A stretch of DNA of 64,000 bases from Caprella mutica (lineage: Eukaryota > Arthropoda > Malacostraca > Amphipoda > Caprellidae), in the NCBI GenBank assembly GCA_947561585.1, contig CANNZV010001455.1, forward strand, positions 124,001 to 188,000. Direction: 5' to 3'. The notes under the pieces were generated by a model. The model did no database searches. It was given only the letters and a program-made list of their open reading frames with translations, and was not told the DNA's origin. The translations under genes were made by a program, and so were the position numbers. Of the stretch, positions 34,761 through 46,400 are shown one piece after another (position 1 is the first letter of the stretch; each line of letters begins with the position of its first letter).

Positions 34761-35668
34761 CTAACTGATAATTGTTTGTTACCCTAACTGATAATTGTTT
34801 GTTACCCTAACTGATAATTGTTTGTTACCCTAACTGGTAATTGTTTGTTACTCTAACTGGTAATTGTTTGTTACTCTAACTGATAATTGTTTGTTACTCT
34901 AACTGATAATTGTTTGTTACTCTAACTGATAATTGTTTGTTACTCTAACTGATAATTGTTTGTTACCCTAACTGATAATTGTTTGTTACTCTAACTGGTA
35001 ATTGTTTGTTACCCTAACTGGTAATTGTTTGTTACTCTAACTGATAATTGTTTGTTACTCTAACTGATAATTGTTTGTTACTCTAACTGATAATTGTTTG
35101 TTACTCTAACTGATAATTGTTTGTTACCCTAACTGGTAATTGTTTGTTACTCTAACTGGTAATTGTTTGTTTCTCTAACTGGTAATTGTTTGTTACCCTA
35201 ACTGATAATTGTTTGTTACCCTAACTGGTAATTGTTTGTTACTCTAACTGATAATTGTTTGTTACTCTAACTGGTAATTGTTTGTTACTCTAACTGATAA
35301 TTGTTTGTTACTCTAACTGGTAATTGTTTGTTACCCTAACTGGTAATTGTTTGTTACTCTAACTGATAATTGTTTGTTACTCTAACTGATAATTGTTTGT
35401 TACTCTAACTGGTAATTGTTTGTTACTCTAACTGATAATTGTTTGTTACCCTAACTGATAATTGTTTGTTACCCTAACTGATAATTGTTTGTTACCCTAA
35501 CTGGTAATTGTTTGTTACTCTAACTGGTAATTGTTTGTTACTCTAACTGGTAATTGTTTGTTACTCTAACTGGTAATTGTTTGTTACTCTAACTGGTAAT
35601 TGTTTGTTACTCTAACTGGTAATTGTTTGTTACTCTAACTGGTAATTGTTTGTTACTCTAACTGGTCA
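34761..35668. repeat. 23-bp tandem array, about 39 copies
   Basis: The unit is ctaactgataattgtttgtt plus acc or act. Two positions toggle between copies (gat/ggt; ccc/ctc) in blocks, showing spread of variants by segmental duplication. No coding sense. Confidence 0.96.
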
Positions 35669-36011
35669 TTATTTAATACTATAACTGGCTATTGTTGGTT
35701 GTAGTTACCGTGAAATAAACATAAGATAATTTGTCTCCGTTTTCTATGTGTCTGAACGGTAATAACATCGAGAAATGCTCGCAATTATTACAGATTTTAT
35801 TAAAGCGGATCCTGCCTGTATTGCACCTATTTTTAAGTGTATATATGCTGAAACTTTGCATCTTCAATCAAAGATGCAAAGGCTTCTTATCACAGGTCTT
35901 ATCATATCTTTGATAAGAGATTCTTTGAATGTTTGTTCACTGTGTCGATTGTAATTGGTGTGTTGAGACGTGATGTTTTTTATCGGAAAAAACAATAGGA
36001 CAAGAAAAATA

Positions 36012-36946
36012 GTGGTTTGAAATTTCGGTCTCGGAATAGAAAATACTCAACCAACGAAAATCGAAAATAAATTTGTTTATTTATTATACAGACATGTAAT
36101 TTTTATTTATTTCTTTGTTAGTCATTAGAAATCGCTTTAGAATGAAATTAAAAAAATATGTAAAATCTATTTTCTCAAAAACTCTAATTTATAGAATATT
36201 TTTATTTTAAAACGTCTGTTTATTTAAACAATAGCTTGAATTTTCCTAATTACTTTATGGTCATTGTTTTCCTATATGTTCTCTTTAATTTAAGTGTACA
36301 TATAGTCTTATATACTTTATGAATATTAATTTTGTTAGCATAGTATATCTCTCTCAATTGGTTAGTTCTAAGCCCAAGGCTTATGATTTAGCTCTGATAT
36401 TATTTCATTGTCACTGCAATGATATTATTGTCTAATATTGTTTGTAACATCAGTCTACATTGGCAAAAACAGTTTTATTACTGAGTTTTATTATTTCCAA
36501 TTTAAAATCAACATACCGAGTTCAAAATCATTTTGCTAACTAGAAAAATCCTGTCATTTTTCAGTTTTTATATTTTTAAACACTTAGTATGTACAAGAAA
36601 TGCTTTAAATAGGCATTAACCTATTTTATAGACTAAAATAAAAAAGCATTATACTTCTAACCGATAAGTTATATTTATACCTCGGACCAAATTTCCTGAG
36701 ACCGAATTTCCCGTGACTGAATTTTCCGAGACTGAATTTTCCAAAACTAAATTTTCCGAGACTAAATTTTCTGAGACTAAATTTTCCGAGACTGAATTTT
36801 CCGGGACTAGATTTTCCGAGACCGATTTTTCCGAGACCGATTTTTCCGAGACTAAATTTTCCGAGACTGAATTTTCCGAGACTAAATTTTCCGAGACTGA
36901 ATTTTCCGAGACCGAATTGTCCGAGACCGAATTTTCCTTGAACCAG
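36012..36946. mobile_element. Candidate word-repeat element (gaccgaattttcc family)
   Basis: The left end gtggtttgaaatttcggtct matches the complement of the right end (ctggttcaaggaaaattcgg) imperfectly. Flanks gaaaaata (36004-36011) and gaaaaatc (36947-36954) agree at 7 of 8 bases. The right side carries about 17 copies of the 15-bp word gagactgaattttcc (36690-36945). Related inverted words lie at 42590-42830. No coding sequence. Confidence 0.6.
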
Positions 36947-37582
36947 GAAAAATCTAGGGAACATTTCACTTTTTCTGTTTATTGCTAAATAGACAGCTAA
37001 TAGTTATCTTAAATTCTATGGGTTTGAAACACTCGTACTATTTATTAAACATCCATTTCTCAGAATCTAAGATTTTTATCAAAGTTTTATTTTTTGTGGT
37101 ATTTTCTACCACTTCCATTTCCACACTTGAATAAAGTTCCAACTTTAAGGTACTAAATATTTAAGGTGGCGATAAAATTTAAGTATTATTATTTAGTAAT
37201 CATTAGATTTCAGGTAGCTATGAATTTAGTACTTTATTGATATGCTTTCACTTCGATAAAGTTTCAGTAAGCAAATACAAGCAGAGTAAACCAAATAAAC
37301 TTACCAAATTTACAAAGTTAGAGTCTGATATCATATTCATCTTGGAGAGAAAATGAAATGGAATATAACTTATGTAGGAAAAGTTTCATGTCTTTTTGGT
37401 ATATGTGAACACAAAAAAGGACTAAGTAGTTCCAGTAACTGCATAAGAAATATAACACCCCTATTGGTTATGGTGATTGTTGGAGAGGGGAATCATTTGA
37501 GTCACTGCCTTGCAAGTAATTAACTTTGGGTTAAAATTGGCATCGTTACGTTTGTGACATATGGGGTAATTAATCATGATTA

Positions 37583-37685
37583 TAGAGGAGTCACCACCTC
37601 ATCACCACCTCATCACCACCTCACCACCACCTCACCACCACCTCATCACCACCTCACCACCACCTCATCACCACCTCATCAGATA
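37583..37685. repeat. caccacctcat short tandem repeat
   Basis: About eleven copies of caccacctca or caccacctcat. Confidence 0.9.
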
Positions 37686-37889
37686 ATCTAATAATGTAGC
37701 AACTAATTATTTTCTTTTCAGGATTAGTAATTTTTTGTTTCAATTTCATAAGAACTTCTCCCCACTGACATCATGTCTCACATACCAGGTAATTAAAACC
37801 ATTTTTAGCTCAAATTGAAAACATAAATACAAAAACTGTCAATTATTGTAAATTTACTCTTTCAATTTCAATTTAATTTGGTTAGCATA

Positions 37890-38346
37890 TTTATTAGTGT
37901 GCTATTTAGCATTTTCATTAGTATGCTATTTATCATTTTCATTAGTATGCTATTTAGCATTTTCATTAGTATGCTATTTAGCATTTTCATTAGTATGCTA
38001 TTTAGCATTTTCATTAGTATGCTATTTAGCATTTTCATTAGTATGCTATTTATCATTTTCATTAGTATGCTATTTAGCATTTTCATTAGTATGCTATTTA
38101 GCATTTTCATTAGTATGCTATTTATCATTTTCATTAGTATGCTATTTAGCATTTTCATTAGTATGCTATTTAGCATTTTCATTAGTATGCTATTTAGCAT
38201 TTTCATTAGTATGCTATTTAGCATTTTCATTAGTATGCTATTTAGCATTTTCATTAGTATGCTATTTAGCATTTTCATCAGTATGCTATTTAGCAATTTC
38301 ATTAGTATGCTATTTAGCATTTTCATTAGTATGCTATTTATTTTTT
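37890..38346. repeat. 24-bp tandem array, about 19 copies
   Basis: The unit agtatgctatttagcatttt + catt repeats with few variants (tatc for tagc). Open frames on both strands are artefacts of the 24-bp period. Confidence 0.96.
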
Positions 38347-38779
38347 CAAAGGACAAGTTACAGAAGTGTTTGTAAGTGCAAATTTGTTCCTGATTTCATA
38401 ACAAATTTTTTTTAATTCATAAGTTACTTGTTTAATAAAAACATCAAAATATTCGCTTCGACGTAAGAATTTACGTAAACTTAGGAATATTGCAATAATT
38501 TTTTTCAAGGTTCGTTCTAAGATTGTCTATTTACATTCTTAACTTGGACATCTGACATTCTACATATTGTACAATGATAAGCGTTCTGCATGTTTACCTA
38601 GTTAGGTACATTAGTTAGAACCATTTACGTTAGATTTAACTATTTTGGTACCTATTTAAAGCCATTTACAGTAAGATTTAACCATAGTAAATAAATAGAA
38701 AGTACACTAAGTACAATATTGGAACATCCGCGATTAAGCGAATGACGTCACACATGGTGTTTCCATTTTTTTTAAATAA

Positions 38780-39545
38780 TAACTGTGCTATTATTCAGTT
38801 ATATGTGAATTTTCATGGAAATTAACACAAATAAAATTGTGTTTTTATGACGTTTTGTACTCTAATCACTAATAATATTCTACTTAATAGCCTGCAAATC
38901 CTAAAGTAGAGTAATCAAAGGTGACTGAGGGATTTAAGACAATTTTGTATTTATCTGATTAAATAAGAATTTTTTATTGAAAATTTCATTCGTCAAAATG
39001 TGCTTAAAACAACCTTTAAAGTAGACAATCAGGTTTATATGTTAGATAAGGGTCATTTCAGTGCTTCATTGTAGGTACAACCGTACAATAGTTTAAGTGC
39101 CAAACTGCAATCTTACATTTTTCAACTTTAAGTTTGTCAATAAGCCAACTTATAAGTACAAAGCTGCCAACCTGGTACCCAGTTCAGTTAAATGTGCATT
39201 TTCATGGAAATTACCTTAAGTAAAATTTTGTTTTTATCACGTTTTACACTCTATTCACATATAATATTAAACTTAATAGCCTTCAAACTCTCCAGTAGAG
39301 TAAAGGTGACTGAAGGATCTAAGACACATTGGCAATTATCTGATTTAATAAGAATTTTTATGTAAAATTTCATTCGTCAAATTGTGCTTAAAGTAACCTT
39401 TTACTATATGCAACCAGGTTTATATGTTAGATAACGGTCATTCAAGTGCTTCATTGTAAGTACAATAGGTTACTAGGTTTTACAAGTTTGCCAATAAGCC
39501 AACTTATAAGTGCCAGCCTGGTATTAAATATATAAAGGTTATTTA
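38780..39545. repeat. Two diverged direct copies of a 380-400 bp block
   Basis: Copy 1 (about 38790-39170) and copy 2 (about 39180-39545) share in order ttttcatggaaattaac, tttcattcgtcaaa, caggtttatatgttagata and gtgcttcattgta. Roughly 80 percent alike by eye. No coding content. Confidence 0.8.
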
Positions 39546-39807
39546 GGTACTGGAAGATAACCAAACATATTGTTTATTGACATATTCTAAATATTTAGTT
39601 ACCGCATCTATTTTATTCTCATTTTGACGTAACTTCATCTGATTTTGTGTGACGTCACTTGTTTACATCATTTCTGAAAACTGGAATCAAATTCACCGTC
39701 AATGAATTTGAAACCTAGTATACTTTTCTATCTATTTACTATGGATTTAACTATTTCGGTAACATTGAAAAGCCATTTCCAGTTAGATTTAACTATTTCG
39801 GTATTTA

Positions 39808-40759
39808 CATTGTTTTTTTTTTCTTTGCTAGACTTTGAGCCCCCACTAGGAAGATTTTAAATAAGAATTTAGAGGAAACAAATATATTTTCTTGAAGATA
39901 AGGGTTGGTACTTGCATTTCATGTTAAACAAACTTATATGAAACTCATTCAAAATACTTCTAAAGGCTATATACAGAAGGTGTTGGAAATCCTGTAGTCA
40001 AAGTCTTGCGCGCTTCAAGACGCTCTTCGAGTCTTCGTCACCTTCTCAATTATTACTGCGTCATAATTTGCACCAAACAGCTTCACAAACTAAATTCTAT
40101 CATATCATGAATGGATTGAGGATCTTCCGAATACAAAATATTTTGCGTTGTAGCCCAGAAATAGAAATCATGAGGATTGAGTTCTTACTGAGTGCAGGCC
40201 AGAATTGATCTAAATGTCTCTTCTGGTAACTCGTCCTTGAAATTTTTCTTCAAGAACTGCTTAGTCACTCTTGTACATTGAGATGGAGCACCATCTTGCA
40301 TACAACAGAGTCTGCGTCATGTTGCAGTGGCTCAAAAAAGCTTGCCACACTATGTCTTTCAGCAAAGCCATTTTATAGGAACCATTAACAGAATCACAAG
40401 GGCCGTCGTCATCGATGAATGCTTGGTCAATAGAATTTTCTGTCCATAATTGCAACATATATCATTACCTTTTTGTCATTTCTATAGTTTCATTCGACAA
40501 TATCATGTGGATTCTCATCTACAAATTATGACGCAGCAATAATTAAGAGGGTGACGAAGAGTGTCTTGAAGCGCGCAAGACTGTAACTACAGTATTCTGG
40601 CGACCATTTTCAACACATTTTGTAGGCCTTTAGAAGTGTTTTCAATGAGTTTCAAATAAGTTTGCAATAAATTTAATGTAAGTACCAAGCCTTCTAAATT
40701 CTTATTTCAAATATTCCTAGTGGGGGCTCAAAGTCTTGCAAAAAGAAAAAAACACACTG
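39808..40759 (-). mobile_element. Mariner-like element with long inverted ends
   Basis: Arms of about 250 bp: the left has gactttgagcccccactagg, the right its complement, and both continue through cttgcgcgcttcaaga. TA borders both ends (39806-39807, 40760-40761). The middle encodes a broken IS630/mariner-type transposase on the minus strand. Confidence 0.85.
40060..40458 (-). pseudogene. Mariner/IS630-type transposase remnant
   Basis: The minus strand from 40458 reads WTENSIDQAFIDDDGPCDS and, after a frameshift near 40310, MQDGAPSQCTRVTKQFLKK followed by FKDELPEETFRSI and, past a stop, ELNPHDFYFWATTQNILYS. These match the QDGAP.H...V...L and PDL.P.DFFLWG motifs around the second and third catalytic acidic residues of this superfamily. 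Stops and frameshifts disable it. Confidence 0.8.
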
Positions 40760-41276
40760 TATGTAAAGCCATTCACAGTTAGATTTAACTATTTCTGTAC
40801 CTAGTTAGAACCATTTACGTTAGATTTAACTATTTTGGTACCTATATAAAGCCATTTACATTTAGATTTGATTAATTAGTCTCTTATCCTAGTGAATGCA
40901 ATTAACAGATAGATTTAGTTAGTTAGGTACATAGTTGTAGACTTGAAGTCATTTACCATTGGATTTAAAAAGTTAGATACCTAGTTAAAGCTATTTGCTG
41001 TTGAAATTAGGTAGTAATGTATATAGAAAGAGCAATTTAAAGTTCGGCTTATTTAGTTGAGTACCTAGTCGAAGGCATTTATAATTAGATTTAAATAGTT
41101 ATAGCCTATCACAGTTAGATTAAACTAATAAGATACCTAGTTAAAGCCATTTCCAGTCATATTCAACTAGTTAGGAGTTGAGTGACTATTAACATTTAGA
41201 TTAAGCTAGTTAGGTACCTATTTAAAACCATTTACAGTTAAAATTAACAAGTTAGGTACCCAGTTAAAGCTATTTG

Positions 41277-41695
41277 GGAGCAAGTGAAGATAACGGACCA
41301 GAGTCCGTTAACTTTATTAGGTTAAATTCTGGTCCGTTATGTTTACTAGCTTTAATTCTGGTCCGCTTACTTATTAATCGGAATAAGAATATAATTTTGG
41401 AATCATAGATAACACATTAAAGGATTTAACAAGAAGTTTTTCCCATTTTTGGATCACGTTTTTCATCCATTCCTTTCAGTTAAAAAAATATGCAAAATTA
41501 ATGTATGATCATTAATATTATCGTTTATAAGATTGTAGATTCATAAAATACTAATGCAAATTTTGTTTAAAACTAAAAAAAATTTCTGGTCCGTATCTTT
41601 ACTAGCTTAATTTCAGGGCCGTTAACTTTATCTGCTTAATTTCTGGTCCGTCAACTTTATTGGTCCGCTTCTGGTCCGTTGTCTTTACTTGCTCC
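41277..41695. mobile_element. Short word-repeat element, 8-bp TSD gctatttg
   Basis: Exact direct repeats gctatttg (41269-41276, 41696-41703) flank inverted ends ggagcaagtgaagataacgg / its complement (22 of 25 over the longer arm ending ggaccag). Inside both ends are six or more copies of ctggtccgtt with spacers aactttatt.gcttaatt. 419 bp, non-coding. Confidence 0.88.
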
Positions 41696-41883
41696 GCTAT
41701 TTGTATTAATTTTAGTGTTTTGACATATTCACTTTGAAATATTCCTATTTTTTCTAGAGGATAATTGATTTTCGTTTCAATGTTTCATGATGCATGAATT
41801 GCTCACCATTATTTAATGCTATGTTCTCCAAACTCACTAAATTCTCACCAATGAAATATATATTGACTAGGTAGGTACCGTAC

Positions 41884-43300
41884 CTATATCTCCCCGAATT
41901 CTGAACTTAGGCCTACCGATAAACTTATTATTACTTCAATGTAGGTAATAATACTTTTAGGTACTGTACCTACAACTTCATTCACAATTATAACAAATAA
42001 AAATGAAATTGATACTTTTCTAACCTTAAAAAAATGAACAATTGCTCGAAAAACAATTGCTCGAGAAACAATTGCTCGAGAAACAATTGCTCGAGAAACA
42101 ATTGCTCGAATGAACAAATTGCTCGAATGAACAATAGCTCGAATTATTAAATTGCACACAGTTTTCGAATATATATATAAAACTCAGTTATTCTTGAAGT
42201 GGATGTGCACCTTATCATCTTTGCTTCGTTTTTTGTAATTGATAATAACTGTTTCAATTTTTTCACAGATATTTATTATTAACCATTAAATCTTACTCTT
42301 CCTATTTTTTCTAGAGGCCATTTTTATCATCTCATTTAAATCATTTGAATAGATATCATATGGTGAAGTGGGACTATTCATTAATCTTCAATAGTTTTGT
42401 ACATCAATTTTCAACTAGCCTATATTTATGTGGCACCTCAATAGATGAAAGTTATAGCAGAAATTTTTTCATCTCGAAAGTAAAGTGTCAGTATATTTAC
42501 GAAAACTATTCAGTAAATGTTTGGTTAGTGGGTATCATGTGGCATATTAGAGTATTTTATGATCTTTTATGGTGTAGGGAGTGGAGTGGTGGCCGAAAAT
42601 TTCGGTATGGAAAATTCGGTCTCGGAATGATAAATGGCCTCTCAACATAAATGGCCGTTATATAATTTGTTGTATCTGCTAGTTTGCTGTACTGCACACT
42701 TCATGATTGTTTTATGGCATGGTTGAGGAGGAGAGGATGTTGAAGGTGGCACGCACCCCGATCCACCTAACTGATACGTTTCAATTTATACCTCAGACTG
42801 AAAGTTCCGAAACCAAATTTTCCGCTCAAATCTCATGTTAATTAAATGTCAAAACATGTCAAAATTATTAATGTTACTTCTCTTTTTACAACGGCTAATG
42901 ATGTTATCCGCTTTTAATAAATACACTAAACATTTTAGTATTAACAGTTTCAACTTTTTCTATTATCAATCTTTAATAATACATTACGGTTGTGCCGAGT
43001 ACAGATTTATCGACGTATTTCGTTACGATTCAGACGTTAAATCTTACTAAATTAAAACTAACACGACCTCTGTTATCCGCGCCACTTATTTATTTTCTAT
43101 TTTCCCTACTCTACCTAATCTTAAATTTATATCTTATTGACTCTTCCTCTAATACCATTTTCGAGCATTAACCATTCGAGCAAATACTTATTCGAGCAAT
43201 TGTTTTTCGAGCAATAATTGTATTTCGAGCAATTGTTCATTCGAGCAATTATTTTCGAGCAATTATCTTTCGAGTATTGTTTTCGAGCAATTTGTATCTA
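41884..43300. mobile_element. Element bounded by inverted ttcgagcaattg word arrays
   Basis: At 42037-42150 there are about six copies of acaattgctcgaa; at 43165-43295 about eight copies of its complement ttcgagcaattgt. The two arrays face each other across 1 kb. No clear target duplication was found, so the ends are approximate. The interior has no transposase and contains a second inverted pair at about 42590-42830 (gaaaattcggtctcgga ... gaaaccaaattttccgc), related to the element at 36012-36946. Confidence 0.6.
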
Positions 43301-43469
43301 ATTAAAATGGCAACCCTGATTTGGGATATTATGAGGTGTCTTTTTATGCAATTTTTGATTTTTGAAAATTATTTTGAAAGTAATGCCGTAAGTTTATTGT
43401 AACGAACTCTTCTTTATTCTGGCCTCAGGTTTATTATGTTTCGAAAAGTGTGACATTCATTGAAATGAT

Positions 43470-46400
43470 ATGGTTGACAAACTCTTGGTTGTTCTCCTAT
43501 TACTTCCCCTACTAACTTTTCCTCATCTCTCAGTTCCCTCCACCAATGTGGTGTTAGAGTACATTGGAGCTACTGTCACTGGAGATAGTGGTGAATATGA
43601 CAGTGGTGAATCTTATGAACCAACGGATTGTATCGATGGGGATGAGGACATAAGTGCTTGTGTGACAGAGAATTATCCCCTCACCATCAAACTGGGACAG
43701 CCTTACTGGCTATCTTCTGTACGGTGAGTGTTAAGTCTGCCTCAATGGAGAAAAGTAGAGAATTGAAAAATAATTCCTGGTCAAATTGTCAGTTAATATT
43801 ACATATTGGAACAGTATTTCTTGTTATATTTTGTATAGTATTTTCTATTAATTATATATTAATATAAAATCAATTATATCACTAAATGAAATAATACAAT
43901 TTTCTTTCATAACAATATTTAGAAATAATAAATGCAGAGCTGGGCGCGCAAACCTTTTTTTAGGTTCCGAATCCGAACCCGAATCTTCGTCGATTTTGGG
44001 TTCCGAACCTCCGTATAGCGAACCCAATTTGGAAAAGTTTGGTCCGAACATTTGTTCCGAACCAAACATTTTGTCCGAACATTTGTAAGCTAACCTCTGA
44101 TTTTTAGGCTATTAGGGCAACCTATATAAAAAAACAGTTTTTTCAACGAGACACTAACTATTTGTCAGAAACAAGTTACAACGAGAAGGTTTCACTCTAT
44201 GTTAAAAAATCACATGTCTTATTTATAAACCTAAGTTACTGTATTTTTACAAGTTGTTAGTTTTTGTACTAAACTAATGTGTACCAAATTTCAAGTAAAA
44301 ATATTGAATATATAAGGAGAAATAAATACATAGCTATATAAGAGATTGGCAACTGAGTGAGCTGAACTGTTATTGAATGGAATGTGAACCAATCACAGCT
44401 CGCTCATTTATCTCTACTACATAAAACGTGGACACATTCTTGCGTATTGGGTAACCAATTATCTGTATTTCTACGTTGCCACACGTCACTAAAGTACAAT
44501 TAATTCCATAATTTACGCTTATTTACGTCGATACGTAAATATTTCACTTTTGAATTAAAAAATATAGTTGGTATTTATGTAGGAACAAAGTCAAGAAAGG
44601 CCAATAAATTTAAAGAAATGACATGAAATATATAAAGTAATTTACAAAAGATATGCCTATAAAACATACGTCAAATTCATTGGGGTTAATGTAATAAATT
44701 TATAATAATAATTATACTGTGACTTCATATGACTACATTATAGAGGATTTGCACTGGTAGAACTGCTATTTCATGAAATATAACTAATTTAGAGAATTTA
44801 CTAAATAGGAATAAGAGATTCATAGAAAATAAGTTTTTACTATTAGTTTTCAAATTTTCATTTATATTACAACATTTTTGATTAATCCGATCTAGAAAAC
44901 TGATGATATAAAACCTTCTTTGCATTTTGTTTGAATATGAAAGTACTATAGATACAATTAAGTTATACGGTATTCCAATACTCTATTTACTTAACTTTTT
45001 CTTCTATTCAATATATTAGAAAGGTCAAACAGTGAAGATTATTGTGAATATTTCTCTAAGTTATATTATAACTTATATACATATAATATTATAATACCTA
45101 TATATATTATAATCAATTCAATTTTAAAGCGAATAGCCGAATACTTGATCTTAAATTATCTGTTCAGCCAACCTACTTACCCGTCAAAAGTTTGCTTATT
45201 TGAGTCATTTCAATATATTCTCTTTTAAAAACCTTCATTTGATATTTACTCATACATTAGTAAAAGCAAAAGAAAAAATTATCATTCAAAATAAAAGTAA
45301 CAAGCTAAGACAAGAAACAAATATTTATAAGATGTTATTGTACGAAGCTTGGTGTGCGCAATTATTCTCGCACATATTTGATCTCGCTAAGCCGCTATAA
45401 GAGTTACAGTTAACTGATTATAGTGAAATATTCACCCTTATGTACTGAAAAACACTCTTGCATCTAATGCCTGGAAAGATCTCTGATATATTCCTAATAT
45501 TATTATAGATTTGAATAAATACTCATAATATGAGTATATTACTATTTATCACCTTCGTTTTTGTCTAATCGTATGTATTTATGCGAAAAATTAAACGATT
45601 GAAAAGACAGCTTTAAAATCGGTCTTGAATTTAAGTTATAATTATTTTTCCATGAGGACTGGTTAGCCAACGGCTAAGGTACTAGGATAGGGTGTTATGT
45701 AATGTTACCTAATATATACGTTTATAACCTTACCTATAGTTCTACATATTTCAAGCAATCTTAATTGAGATTTGAGGGAACATAATCCGTTATTAAAGAA
45801 GTAACTTGTTAAGATTATTATAAAACTTACCGCTATTCAAGAAAGGATGAATAAATTAATGGAAGAAGAGCGGGGAGAGACGCATGTTCTTCGCTTCAGT
45901 GTTAAGCAGAAACCTAGGTATATAATAGTAGCCGAGAGGTACGGTACATGTTCAGAACGTAAAATAATTAAATGAACAGGTCAGTTTTCCCCGAATACGG
46001 AGGTTCGGACTTGCGAAAAAGACGTTCCGAACACTGAAGTCCGAACCGTTTTTGAAGAGGTTCCGAATCCGAATGTCCGAACCCATTTTCCAGTCCGAAC
46101 CGGTTCGCGAATAAAGGTTCGCGAACATTCTTGCGGAACGCCCAGCTCTGAATAAATGTAAAACCTCAGATCAATTTATTTAGTGATTTATTTATGCTAA
46201 TCTACTGTTCATTTTTTATTAAATCTCTTTGAATTTTATTAAATACAATTTTTCATCACACCATTAATTAGAATTAGAATTAGTAGAACTAGATTACGTG
46301 CTCTCGGTAGAGCACCTACCTTTGCCGCCGCTTTTAAATGACTTTGACCATACAATAATACTTGTGTTATAAATGACCCTGAACGCAACCTTTCACCCGT

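Larger units (their letters stand above)
38600..41276. repeat. Degenerate satellite (about 40-45 bp period) split by insertions
   Basis: Diverged copies of a unit with ccatttacagttagatttaa and ctatttcggtacctagttaa occur at 38600-38700, 39725-39807 and 40760-41276. The mariner-like element at 39808-40759 and a duplicated block at 38780-39540 interrupt it; the element at 41277-41695 ends it. Confidence 0.75.

Noticed and set aside
34761..35668. CRISPR-like regular repeats
   Set aside because: Units are directly adjacent with no unique spacers, and the genome is eukaryotic; a minisatellite.
36626..36988. Open frames with FSETE or VSENS pentapeptides
   Set aside because: Products of a 15-bp tandem array; all three frames open.
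37868..38415. Open frames of 160-170 codons with octapeptide repeats (membrane-like)
   Set aside because: Products of a 24-bp array; open on both strands, no unique coding sequence.
46290..46325. Possible tRNA gene (gctctcggtagagca)
   Set aside because: No cloverleaf, anticodon arm or box B could be found; at best a SINE head.
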